Shown: positions 44,828-56,209 of the stretch, in pieces
Layout of the letters: each line of letters opens with the position of its first letter
Position numbering within the stretch: position 1 is the stretch's first letter
DNA from: Artocarpus heterophyllus
Lineage: Eukaryota > Streptophyta > Magnoliopsida > Rosales > Moraceae
Direction: 5' to 3'
Assembly (NCBI GenBank): GCA_025403435.1
Contig: CM046354.1
Location: 41,365,779-41,429,778, forward strand
Length of the DNA: 64,000 nucleotides
Program-made: the position numbers and the translations under genes
The notes under the pieces: generated by a model
What the model saw: the letters and a program-made list of their open reading frames with translations, nothing else
Database searches by the model: none
Told to the model about the DNA's origin: nothing

Positions 44828-46496
44828 CATTTTCAATCTACAATAAAGAATCATATACCAAATATAAGCAAACGTATATAATAATTTAGTAAGATAACAC
44901 AATCATGTAAAATCATACAAATGTGTTTATGTGTCAAAACCTTGAAAATATCACAACCTTACAACGATAATTCCAAAATCAGAATTCAACAAGCTCCTAG
45001 GGGAGTCATGCCAAATTCAATCAGGAACACGGATCCTCTCCTGATTAATATATGCCATCTAGGACCCGTATGATCAGCATATACTAATAATCGTTTCTTT
45101 GGCCATTAATTTTATTAACAGAGCTCCTAGGGGAGTTTAATAATAAAATTAACGTGAGTGTATAACCACCGTTTCAATATTTTATCCATGATTTATAATC
45201 ACCACCTAGGGGTGTGCAACCATAAATCACACTAAAATACCTTATCCTTTCAGAGATCCAATCTGGTACATGATAGAAATCCCTTCCTAGGGGTCGGGAC
45301 CACCATGTTCTTCCTATGGACCAACGATGGAGGCCTTAGGTCCTCTCTTCGAAAACCTTCTCCCACTCAATCTTTTGATGTCAAGGTTTTATTTTAAAAT
45401 TATGCATGAACAATTTTAATATGAGCGGCACTCCCTATTCTATATGACATTTTATCAATATACGTGGTAAATCATATTATAATGCAGACAAGCAAAGCAA
45501 TCAAGCAAAGCTACAAGCAAAATAATAATAACTGTAATATTATGGTTCCACCCTAGAGAATAGAAAACTAAGATTATAAGAGAATAATCGAGACATTTAT
45601 CGATTCTTCATCCTTGAATCCTCAAGCTGTATCCTTCTTCATGTAATATCCATCTTCAAGTCTTCATTCCCGTATGAATCGAATACTTCATATTTCCGGT
45701 CATATCCAAATTTAATGTTTCTCAAAATCGTCTCAAAAATAAAATTAAAACTACATCGAAAAAATTGTACCTTTTTTGGACACTTGGCAGCTCTCAGTCG
45801 GCAAGCCCATCTGGGTGATCGGCCTGCCGATCCATGAAGGTTCGGCTTGCCGAACTGAAAGTTTAGCCTGCCGACAGAGCACCCCAATTTCTACCCCACT
45901 GTCGGCCTAACGGACCACACGTCCGGCCTGTCGATCTGTGACCATCGGCCTGCCAAACTATGATGTCCAGCATGCCGACCGAGCAGAAAAAACTTGTTCC
46001 AAAAAATACAACTTTAATGCAATTCTTCAATTTTATTTTCATCAATTCAAAAACATAAAATTAGAGACTCAGGAAATACCTGGAGGCGCCATCATCTATC
46101 TTTAAGATCCGACTTCTCGTTCCGTCTTCTCCGAATAATCATTTAATTACAAAATTCTTAAAAATTTAAAATTAAATTACAATTCCTAGACAGAGATGAT
46201 AGTCCGCCATCTAATTACATGAAAAACTTAGATACACATTTTAACCTCTAAGGAACCATAATCGGTATAAATTAATTAATTAATAAATAATTAAACAATG
46301 ATTTAATCAACCATAATTAATTAATAAACATTCACCACATAATCCATGACAACATATATATTATATAGAAACCTAGAGTGCCATCTCTCTATAAAATTCA
46401 ATTCAAGCATAGGAGATATTAAGATCACAAAATTTATGCATATAATATGATCACAAACTTGCAAATTTATGTAAAAACCAAGGCTCTGATAGCAAT
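44828..46496 (-). other. C2 5' leader with hairpin cluster, motif array and PBS
   Basis: The hairpin cluster lies at about 44992-45308. The TCGGCCTGCCGA-type array is at 45785-45985, with GATCGGCCTGCCGATCC and GTTCGGCTTGCCGAACT legible. The PBS at 46482-46495 has one mismatch (GATAGCA for GATACCA). The remainder is AT-rich with TTAA runs near 46270 and 46315. Confidence 0.75.
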
Positions 46497-48495
46497 TGTT
46501 GGAAACAAAATGCATAGCAGAATTTTAAAAAATTTTCATTAGAGTAATTTTCAAAACACAAGTTTGAGATGTTATATGTATAAATTAGACAGATCTTACT
46601 AACCTCTATGTGTCAAAGAACCTTCGCAACCTGTGTAGAGAAGTAACGTTCCAGAAGAGCCTCAATCAACTGGTCTTCTTTGCTATTCTCTATCCACAAC
46701 CGGAGTTAGTGTGGGCTCACACGTACAGCTCTTCCACCGGTGACTCTCCTTCCAACCAATAGGGAGAACCCAGAGCTAGCATTCGTGATTTGTGAACAAA
46801 AGCTCTCAGGGAGTTTTCAGATGCTCACTAGAAGAGTATCACTCTTAATCTCTCAATTGATCTCTATTGATCTGAGTAAATCATAAGACTCACTCCCTTT
46901 TTATAGCTACTGGTCCAGGGGTCAGTCCTTATCAGATTAGGTCTCAAAAACTCGATACAAAATCAAGTTCGGATCAATATCTAATAAGATCCGCGTGAAA
47001 ACATGTAATCTTATCTCTCGCTGATCGACAGGCCGAACTAGCGCCATCGGCAGGCCGAACACGTCATCCGGTAGGTCGAACTCCCGCGAAAAAATCTCCG
47101 TGAATCTTTTATTTTTCACCCGAGATTCTAAGGGATAAAGTCTATAGACAAGTTATCTAATCAAAACAAACTTTATCAAGATAATCTCTAAGAAAATAAA
47201 TCAATTCACAATAATTCTAGAAGTTTATCTTGCTCTAATTTGTCCAAAATTAAACCAACCGATAAACAGACAAGAATTATCTAATCGCAATAATTCAACA
47301 AGTTTATCTTGAACTAATTTTTTACAAAATTAATTCAACCGATAAGCAGACATGAATTATTTAATTCCTCCAAATTTTAAACCAATCTGATAAATCCGAC
47401 AGAAGTCACCAATTATTGGAAAAGCACGCCGTGTCGTTACAGGACTTTGTGAGCTAGCAAAGGGGACCAAAATAGACCTATAAAGTTCAAGCTCATGATA
47501 ATCATGAAACCCAATATCCCAGATATACATTTCACAATCATCAACTTCAACGCTACTCCACTAAAAGCTTGGAGCTGCACTCTCGAACTTTATAGAATTA
47601 CGAAGCTCGTGTAGCTAAGTCTCCATGACATATCATAGTGTATCGTATCCCCATATGATCATCCATAATTGGCTTAAGGATAAGTTCTGTCTTACCTTCC
47701 CGATTATTTTTATCTTATGTTCCATTGTCTCACCATTAGAAAACTTACCATCCAAAGATAGTATACCATTCAGTTACACCTATGTATCCAACTCATTGAG
47801 AGCTCCAGTTTTCCAATTACAGGACAACGCATATAAGAGGATATCATTACTCCTAAAGAGTAGCTATGGATTCCATAGCTATGGATAACAAGTCTACGCT
47901 ATCAAGAGTCATGCCTCCAACGTACCAGCATGCATACCACTATTGAGATGTGGGTGTCACCCTTTGGCACATCAAAAGACACAAGTCGAGACAACGGGCC
48001 CACTATTCATCTCAGGATTAAGATACAATACAAATGATTGTCTAAAGTGAATCGATTTGCTAAGACATAATTATTAATCTAAATCAATTCACTTTATGTC
48101 CTAATCCAACACATCGTCAACTATGACAACGTGCCAATGTTTCTATTCACGGAGTCCAACTCCGATGGTCAAGACAAACCATCTCTCATAAGGGATATAG
48201 ACAACATAACAATCTTTACATGAATAAAGCGCCCAACTTTATTCTCTCGATTACAGATCATATTTTTAGATTGTCACCTTAAGAATCGTGTCTTTCGCAT
48301 AATCAGTCCATCATATACCCAATTCTTAAGGTTTAGACTGACAGTCTCAGACTACTGTTTGCTTATCATACATTCAACAAAGATGAACGTAAAGAGGACA
48401 AGATTTGGTATATATAAATGAATAAATTCTTTATTGATAAAAATGTCTCCGAAAATGCATTACATTTTTACTCCTTAGGGCATACATGTCTAACA
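46497..48495 (-). repeat. 5'-most LTR of array C
   Basis: About 2.0 kb. The motif array is at 47020-47085. A segment of about 20 bp near 47145 (TCAGTTTTGATTCAAATAAC in sister copies) is missing. Followed directly by GAATC, the right target-site duplication. Confidence 0.92.
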
Positions 48496-49494
48496 GAATC
48501 CTGTTCAGGTTAATATGACCAAGGCACAAATACTAAAGATAAGTCTTATTAGAATGGGAAGTCTTAAGTCTTTTAGAGTTATTATCATTCATCTCAGCAT
48601 TAAGCAGTAAGTCCATTTTAGGTTTGATAAAATATAGATTATTTTGCATCCATCCAGAATAAATAAAAGATTTGTTTTTACGAATCACCACTTTATTATT
48701 AAAAGAAACCAAATAAGAGTCTTCAAATAAATGTGCTATAGAAATTAAATTCCTCCTAAATTTAGGAACATAAAAACAATCTCACAAAATTAAATTCCTA
48801 TAATTATCAAAATAAAGATGGACGTCTCCCATTGCTTCCGCTAAGACCAAGGATCCATTGCCCATCCGAAGCGTGAAGTCTTCATGAAGAAGACTTCTTG
48901 TTTCTTTGAACCCCTGTAGAGAAACACAAACATGATTAGTTTCACCAGAATTTATGACCTAAATATCACTGGATTCTTCAACTGAAGAAGTTTCTAAATA
49001 CAAAAGATCACACCTCCCTCCTTTTGAAAAAAAGTCCTTGTAATACTTCTTGATGTGCCTGGCCTTCCTGTAGAAGAAGCACTTAAGCTTCTTTAGGTTC
49101 TTCTTCTTCTTCTTCTTGCTCTTGTTGTTAGCAAGAATAGAACACTTCCCATTTTTGGCCCGTTGTTTCTTTCCATTCCTAGAATTGGGATTGGAATCAA
49201 AAGCAGCCACCAAATTGGCCTCTCCACCCGTAGGAGACTCTATGATCAACAATTCAAACCCCTATAACTGTTTCATTAATTCTGTTAAGGTCATATTCCG
49301 CCTATTGCTCAAATTAAATATAGCTCTAAACAGAATAAATTCCTTTGACAGAGTCTCAAAGACCATAGTCTTTTAAGTTTCAACATCGATGTTGGCTTCA
49401 TTGGTTTGAGCCTTAGCGAGGTAACCCATTACCAATACCATGTGCTCTTTTACAGATGGAGCCGGCCTCTACTTATAGTTAAGAAGTTTAGTAA
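48496..49494 (-). pseudogene. Element B gag-pre-integrase, protease and truncated gag
   Basis: The continuation of B pol and gag after array C. On the - strand it carries the region before the integrase zinc finger, a decayed protease and the gag lysine-rich linker (49252-48959). The zinc knuckle is damaged: CFFYRKARHIKKYY has lost its second and fourth zinc ligands. The gag N-terminal half and its ATG are absent; at 49494 the gag sequence joins leader sequence (AGTAAGCAAACATAT), a deletion of about 390 bp compared with C1. Confidence 0.85.
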
Positions 49495-51085
49495 GCAAAC
49501 ATATCATAATAATTTAGTATGTTTTATGTGTCAAAACCTTGAAAATATCACAACCTTACAATGATAATTCCCAACTCAGAATTCAACAAGCTCCTAGGGG
49601 AGTCATGCCAAATTCAATCAGGAACATGTATCCCCTTCTAATTAATATATGCCATCTAGGACCCGTATGATCCGGCATATATTAATAATTGTTTCTTTAG
49701 CCATTAATTTTATTAACAGAGCTCCTAGGGGAGGTTAATAATAAAATTAACATGAGTATATAACCATTGTTTCAATATTTTATCCATGATTTATAATCAC
49801 CACCTTGGGGCATGCAACCATTAATCATGCTAAAATACCTTATCTTTTCGAAGATCCAATTTGGTACATGAAAGAATTCCTTCCTAGGGGTCGAAACCAC
49901 CATGTTCTTCCTATGGACCAACGATGGAAGCCTTAGGTCCTCTCTTCGAAAACCTTCTCCCACTCAATCTTTTAAAACTAAGGTTTTATTTTAAAAGTCA
50001 TGCATGAACAAATTTTAATATGAGCGGCACTCCCTATTCTATTTGTTATCAATATACATGGCAAATCATATTATAATGTAGACAAGCAAAGCAATCAAGC
50101 AAAGCTACAAGCAAATTAATAGCCGTAATATTATGGTTCCATGCTAGAGAATAGAAAACAAAGATTACAAGAGAATAATCGAAACATATTATCGATTATA
50201 TATCCTTGAATCCTCAAGCTGTATCATTCTTCATGTAATGCACATCCACAAGTCTTCAATCCCGTATGAATCAAATACTTCATATTTTCGGTCATATCCA
50301 AATTTAATGTTTCTTAGAATTGCCTCAAAAATAAAATTAAAACTACATTGAAAATTGTACCTTTTCTAGAAAAATTTTTAGCTCTCTGCCAGTAAGCCAA
50401 TCTGGATGATCGATCTGCAGGTCATCACCCACCGGCTTGTTGATCTTTTCAGGTCGGCCTGCCGCTAGAGCCACCTGATTTCTACCCTGTTGACGGCCTG
50501 CCAAACCTCACGTCTGGCCTACGGATCTGCGACCATCAGCTTGTCGAATTAGAGGGTTCGATATGCCAACCGAGCAGAAATCACCCTTTCTAAAAAATAC
50601 AATTATTTAATGCAATTCATCAATTTTATTTTTAACAATTCGAAAACATAAAATTAGAGACTTAGGAAATACCTAGGAGTGCCATCATCTATCTTCTAGA
50701 TCTACCATTTAGATTCGTCTTCTCCAAATGATTATTTAATTACAAAATTCTTACAAATTTAAAATTAAATGATAATTCCTAGACGGAGATGATAGTCTGC
50801 CATCTAATTACATGAAAAACCTATATACACATTCTAAGCTCTAAGAAACCATAACCAATATTAATTAATTAATAAATAATTAAATAATAATTTAATCAAC
50901 CATAATTAATTAATAAACATTCACCATATAATCCATGACAACATAAAATTATATAGAAACCCTAGAGTCCCAATTCTCTATAATATTAAATTCAAGCATA
51001 GGAGAGATCAAGATCACATAATTTATACATATACCATGATCACAAACTTGTAAATTTATGTAAAAACCATGGCTCTGATACCAAT
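49495..51085 (-). other. Element B leader
   Basis: The hairpin cluster lies at about 49579-49905 and retains CCTAGG in three loops (one reads CCTTGG). The motif array at 50390-50575 is degenerate. The PBS at 51071-51084 is exact. No gene is seen. Confidence 0.75.
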
Positions 51086-53061
51086 TGTTAGAAAAATAGT
51101 ACGTAGTGGAATTTAAAAATTTTTATATTAGCGTAATTTTTCAAAACATAAGTTTGACACGCTATGTACATAAATTAAGTAGATCTTACTAACCTTTGTG
51201 TGCTGAAAAGCTCCTGCAATCAATGAAGAAAAGTAACGTTCTAGAAGGACCTCAACCAACTGGCCTTCTTTGCTATTCTCTATCCACGATCAGAGTGAGT
51301 GTGGGCTCACACGTACAGCTCTTCCACTAGTGACTCTCCTTCCACCCAATTGAGAGAACCCAAAGCTAGTGTTCTTGATTTGTGAACAAGAGCTCTTAGG
51401 GAGATTTAGAATCTCACTATTAGAGTTTCACTCTTAATCTTTTAACTGATCTAAATAATAATGAGACTCACTCCATTTTTATAGAGGTTGGGCGCAAGAG
51501 TAAGTCCTTATCAGATAATGTCTTAAAATTTGAATGAAAATGCGTGTTCTTTTATCGTGCAGTCGGCATGCTAATCTATCTAACCGGCATGCCAAACTTG
51601 CCCCTTTGGTAGGCTGAACCTGAGGGTCGGCATGCCAAACTGTTGATAAATCTTAGCGAATCTTTTATTTTCCACCCAAGATTTTATAGGATAAAGTCTT
51701 TCAAATAAACCAATAGAGAAGTTATCTAATTAAACAACTTTATCTAGATAATCTCTAGGAAAATAAATGAATTCCTAATAATTCAACATGTTTATCTTGA
51801 ATTCAAAATTAATCCAACCGATAAACATAAATGAATTATCTGATCTCAATAATTTAACAAGTTTATCTTGAATAAATTTTGTCACAAAAATAAATTCAAC
51901 CGATAAACAGACATGAATTATTTTATTCTTTCAAATTTTAGCCAATTTGATAAATCTGACATAAGTCACCAATTATTGAAAAACAAGCCGCATCGTTTAC
52001 AGAATTTTTGTGAGCTAGCAAAGGGGACATAATGGACCTATATAGTTCAAGCTCTTGATAATTATGAAACCCAATATCCCATATATATATTTCTTAAATA
52101 TCAACTCCAATGCTACTCCACTAAAAAATTGGAGCTACACTCTCAAACTATATAGAATTACAAAGCCCATATAGCTAAGTTTCCATGACATATCATAGTG
52201 TATCGTATCCCTATAGGATTAGCCATAATCGGTTTAAGGACAAGTTCTGTCTTACCTTCCTGATTATTTTTTATCTTACATTCCATTATCTCACCATCGG
52301 AAAACTTATCATCCAAAGATGGTATATCATTTAGTTACACTTATGTATCCAAATGGTTGAGTGCTCTAGTTTTTCAATTACAGGATAACGCATAAAAGAG
52401 GATATCACTACTCCTAAAGAGGAGCTATGGATTCCATATCTATGAATAACAGGTCTATGCTATCAAGAGTCACGCCTCCAAAGTACCAGCATGTATACCA
52501 CTATTAAAAAATATGGGTGTCACCCTTTGGTACATCAAAAGATACAATTCAAGACAACGGGCCCACTATTCATCTCAGGATTAAGATACAGTACAAATGA
52601 TTGACTAAAGTGAATCGATTTGCCGAGATAGAATTATTAATCCAAATCAATTCACTTTATGTCTCAATCCAACACATCGTCACCTATGACAATGTGCTAA
52701 TGTTTCTATTTACGGAGTCCACCTTCGATTGCCAAGACAAACCATCTCCCAATAGGGATATAGACAACATAATAATCTTTACATAAATAAAGTGCCCAAC
52801 TTTATTCCCTTGATTGCGGATCTTATGTTTTAAACTGTCACCACAAGAATCGTGTCTTTCGCATAATCTGTCCATCATATGCATAATTCTTAAAGGTTTA
52901 GACCGATAGTCTCAGACTATTGTTTGCTTAACATACATTCAACAAATATGAACGTAAAGAGGACAAGTTTTGGTATATATATAATAAATGAATTCTTTAT
53001 TGATAAAAATGTCTCAAAAAATATATTACATTTTTACTCCTTAGAGCATACATGTCTACCA
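51086..53061 (-). repeat. 5' LTR of element B
   Basis: About 1.98 kb, the partner of 24580-26601; both share the unusual GAAAAATAGTAC at the end. The motif array is at 51545-51640, with GGCATGCC forms. The last seven bases at the D junction read TCTACCA in place of TCTAACA. Confidence 0.9.
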
Positions 53062-54360
53062 GTACTAAAGGGTGACATCCACATTTTAATAGTGGTACAC
53101 ATGCCGGTACGTTGAAGGCATAACTCTTGACAGCATAAACCTATTATTCATAGATATAGAATCCATAGCTCTTCTTTAGGAGTAGTGATATCCTCGTATA
53201 TGCTTATTCTGTAATTGAAAAACTAGAGCACTCAACCATTTAGATACATAGGTGTAACCAAATGGTATACTGTCTTTGGATGGTAAGTTTTTCGATGGTG
53301 AGATAATAGAACGTAAGATAAAAATAATCAAAAAGGTAAGATAAAACTTGTCCTTAAGCCAATTATAGATAATCCTATAGGGATACGATACATTATGATA
53401 TGTCATGGAGACTTAGCTGCACGGCCTGCGTAATTCTATATAGTTCGAGAGTGTAGCTCTAAACTTTTAGTGGAGTGCATTGAAGCTGATAATTATGAAA
53501 TATATATCTAGGACATTGGGTTTCATAATTATCAGGAGCTTGAACTATATAGGTCCATTTGGTCCCCTTTACTAGCTCACAAAAATCCTATAACGATACG
53601 GTGTGCTTTTTTAATAATTGGTGATTTATGTCAAATTATTAGATTGGCTAAAATTTGAATTAATTGGATTTAATAATTCATTTTATTTTATCAGTTGAAT
53701 TAATTCTATAATCAATTTAAGATACTCGAAACTAATAAGATAGGAATTATCTAATAGGTTGAGATAATATCTATCGGATCAACCTTGGAGTTTGAATTAA
53801 AATTCAAACTGGAATCTGTAACAGTGTGGTTGACCACGCCTTTGTATCGCGGTTAACCGTAGCTATCAGACTCTAAGTCTAATTGCATGGATTCAAATTT
53901 GAAATTGAATCAAACTCAAATTTTGAGTCCTTATCTAATAATGATTGTCCCCAAGGTCCGACCTCTATATAAAGGGAGTGAGTCTTTATTATTATTTACA
54001 TCAATTAAGAGATTGAGAGTGAAATTCTACTGGTAAGATTCTGAAAACTCCCTGAGAGCTCTTATTCGCAAATCATGAACACTAGCTTTGGGTTCTCTCA
54101 ATTGGTTGGAAAGAGAGTCGCTCGGTGGAAATGTTTGAGCCCACACTCACTCTGATCGTGGATAGAGAATAGCAAAGTAGGCCAGTTGGTTGAGGTCTTT
54201 CTGGAGCATTAATTCTCTTCACTGATTGTGGAAGCTTTTTAACAATTACAAGGTTAGTAAAAACTAGTTAATTTATGCATATTGTTTGTCAAACTTGTGT
54301 TTTTGAAAGCACTATGATATAAAAAATTTTAAAATTTCACTGTATACTATTTTTTCAACA
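53062..54360 (+). repeat. 5' LTR of D, second part
   Basis: This resumes the LTR of D after element B. It includes the subfamily-specific block (53786-53935) with GGTTGACCAC and GGTTAACCG palindromes in place of the TCGGCCTGCCGA array. About 165 bp present in the 3' LTR (63172-63339) is missing near 53722. The end reads TTTTTCAACA. Confidence 0.88.
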
Positions 54361-55972
54361 ATTGGTATTAGAGCCATGATTTTTACATAAATTAACGAGT
54401 TTATGATCATACTATATATGTAAATTATGTGATCTTGATCTCTCCTATATTTAATTTTTTATAGAGTTGGCACTTTAGGGTTTCTATATATTTTTATGTT
54501 GTCATGGATTATATGGTGAATATTTATTAATTAATTATGGTTGATTAAATTATTATTTAATTAATTATTAATTAATTAATTTATACTGGTTATGGTTCCT
54601 TAGAGATTAGAATGTATATGTAGGTTTTTCATGTAATTTGATGGCGGACTATTATTTTTGTCTAGGAATTATTATTTAATTTTAAATTTGTAAGAATTTT
54701 GTAATTAAATAATCAGTTGGAGAACACGGATCTATAAGATAGATGATGGTGTTCCTAGGTATTTCCTGAGTCTTTAATTTAATGTTTTTGTATTGTTAAA
54801 AATAAAATTTGGAAAACTACCTTAAAATTATTTTTTGAAAAATCAACCTGGGTGACTGTATAGTTGACCGCGATACACATATCGCCATCGACTGTGCTAG
54901 TCGGGGGCAGATTTGGTGGTTTTGGCAGTAGGCCAAACTTTCAGGTTCGGCAGGCTGACTATTGACTTGTGGTTGATTGAGATATATATACTGCGATCGA
55001 CTGCATCTCCGTTAGGCTGAATCTAAAGTTCTACTGATCGACAGAGAGTGAATTTTGGATTTTAGTGCAGTTTTTAATTTTATTTTGGGACAATTTTGAG
55101 AAACATTAAATTTAGATATGACTAAAAATATGAAATTTTTGATCTATACGGGATTGAAGACTTGAAGATGGACATTACATGAAGAAGGATACAATTCGAA
55201 GATTTAAGGATGAAGAATCAATAATATGTTTCGATTATTCTCTTGTAATCTCTATTTTCTATTCTCTAGGGTGGAACCATAATATTACAGTTATTTATTA
55301 TTACTTTGCTTGACTACATTATAATATGATTCGCCATGTATATTGATAACATGTCATATAGAATAGGGAGTGCCGCTCATATTAAAAATTATTCATGCAT
55401 GTTTTTAAAATAAAACCTTGATTTCAAAATATTGAGTGGGAGAAGGTTTTCAAAGAGAGGACCTATGGCTTCCATCGTTGGTCTATAGGAAAAACATGGT
55501 GGTTTTGATCCCTAGGAAGGGACTTCATCATGTATCGGGTTGGATCTCTGAGAGGATAAGGTATTTTAGCATGATTTATCATTGCACACCCCTAGGTGGT
55601 GATTATAAATCATGGATAAAATATTGAAATGATAGTTATACACTCATGTTAATTTTATTATTAACCTACCCTAGGAGCTCTATTAATAAAATTAATGGCC
55701 AAATAAATGATTATTAATATATGCTGGATCATACGGGTCCTAGATGGCATATATTAATTAGGAGGGGATCCATGTTCTTGATTGAATTTGGCATGACTCC
55801 CCTAGGAGCTTGTTGGATTCTGAGTTGGGAATTATCATTGTAAGGTTGTGACATTTTCAAGGCTTTGACACAGAAACACATTTGTATGTTTTTACATGGT
55901 TGTGTTATCTTACTAAATTATTGTGGTACGTTTGCTTATATTTGCTATATGACTCTTTATTGCAGATTAAAA
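54361..55972 (+). other. Element D leader with PBS, hairpins and mixed motif block
   Basis: The PBS, TGGTATTAGAGCC, is at 54363-54375 (one C-to-T). The motif block at 54850-55040 combines subfamily-D forms (AGTTGACCGCGATACAC, GCGATCGACTGC) with one old form (GGTTCGGCAGGCTGAC). The hairpin cluster is at about 55494-55825. The acceptor-like TTTATTGCAG ends at about 55965, just before the gag ATG at 55973. Confidence 0.75.
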
Positions 55973-56209
55973 ATGTCTAAAAACGCTTTATCTTTGATAC
56001 TTGACAAAAACCAATTAACTAGAGAGAATTATAATGATTGGAAACGAAACCTAGACATCGTCCTATCCTTTGAGAAACTAAAATTCATGCTGACAAACCC
56101 TTGACCTCCCAAGCCAATGGGATATTCCACCAACGATCAATTCCAAGCATATAATTGTTGAAAAGATGCCAATGATTAGGCCTGCTGCTATATTATGGCC
56201 AGCATGAAC
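55973..56209 (+). pseudogene. Element D gag, N-terminal part
   Basis: MSKNALSLILDKN... from the ATG at 55973, stopping at 56102-56104. Remnants continue to ...MASMN, where solo LTR F is inserted. Confidence 0.88.

Larger units (their letters stand above)
31168..48495 (-). mobile_element. Two-unit Copia array C: LTR-internal-LTR-internal-LTR
   Basis: Three LTRs (31168-33180, 38842-40861, 46497-48495), all on the - strand, flank two complete internal regions, C1 (33181-38841) and C2 (40862-46496). The whole block has one perfect target-site duplication, GAATC, at 31163-31167 and 48496-48500. No duplication surrounds the middle LTR: the PBS of C1 abuts one side and the polypurine tract of C2 the other. 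It therefore behaves as a single insertion enlarged to a dimer, most simply by unequal LTR recombination. C1 and C2 differ by many substitutions and have independent defects. Confidence 0.94.
24580..53061 (-). mobile_element. Copia LTR retrotransposon B, nested in the 5' LTR of D
   Basis: A - strand element with 3' LTR 24580-26601, broken pol and gag, PBS at 51071-51084 and 5' LTR 51086-53061. It is interrupted by solo LTR E and by array C. Flanks AAACC (24575-24579) and GTACT (53062-53066) correspond to GTACC in intact LTRs, so both duplications have drifted. Its internal length without nested elements is about 5.2 kb, short mainly because the gag 5' end is deleted. B's LTRs use a TCGGCATGCCGA form of the reiterated motif. 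Confidence 0.9.
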
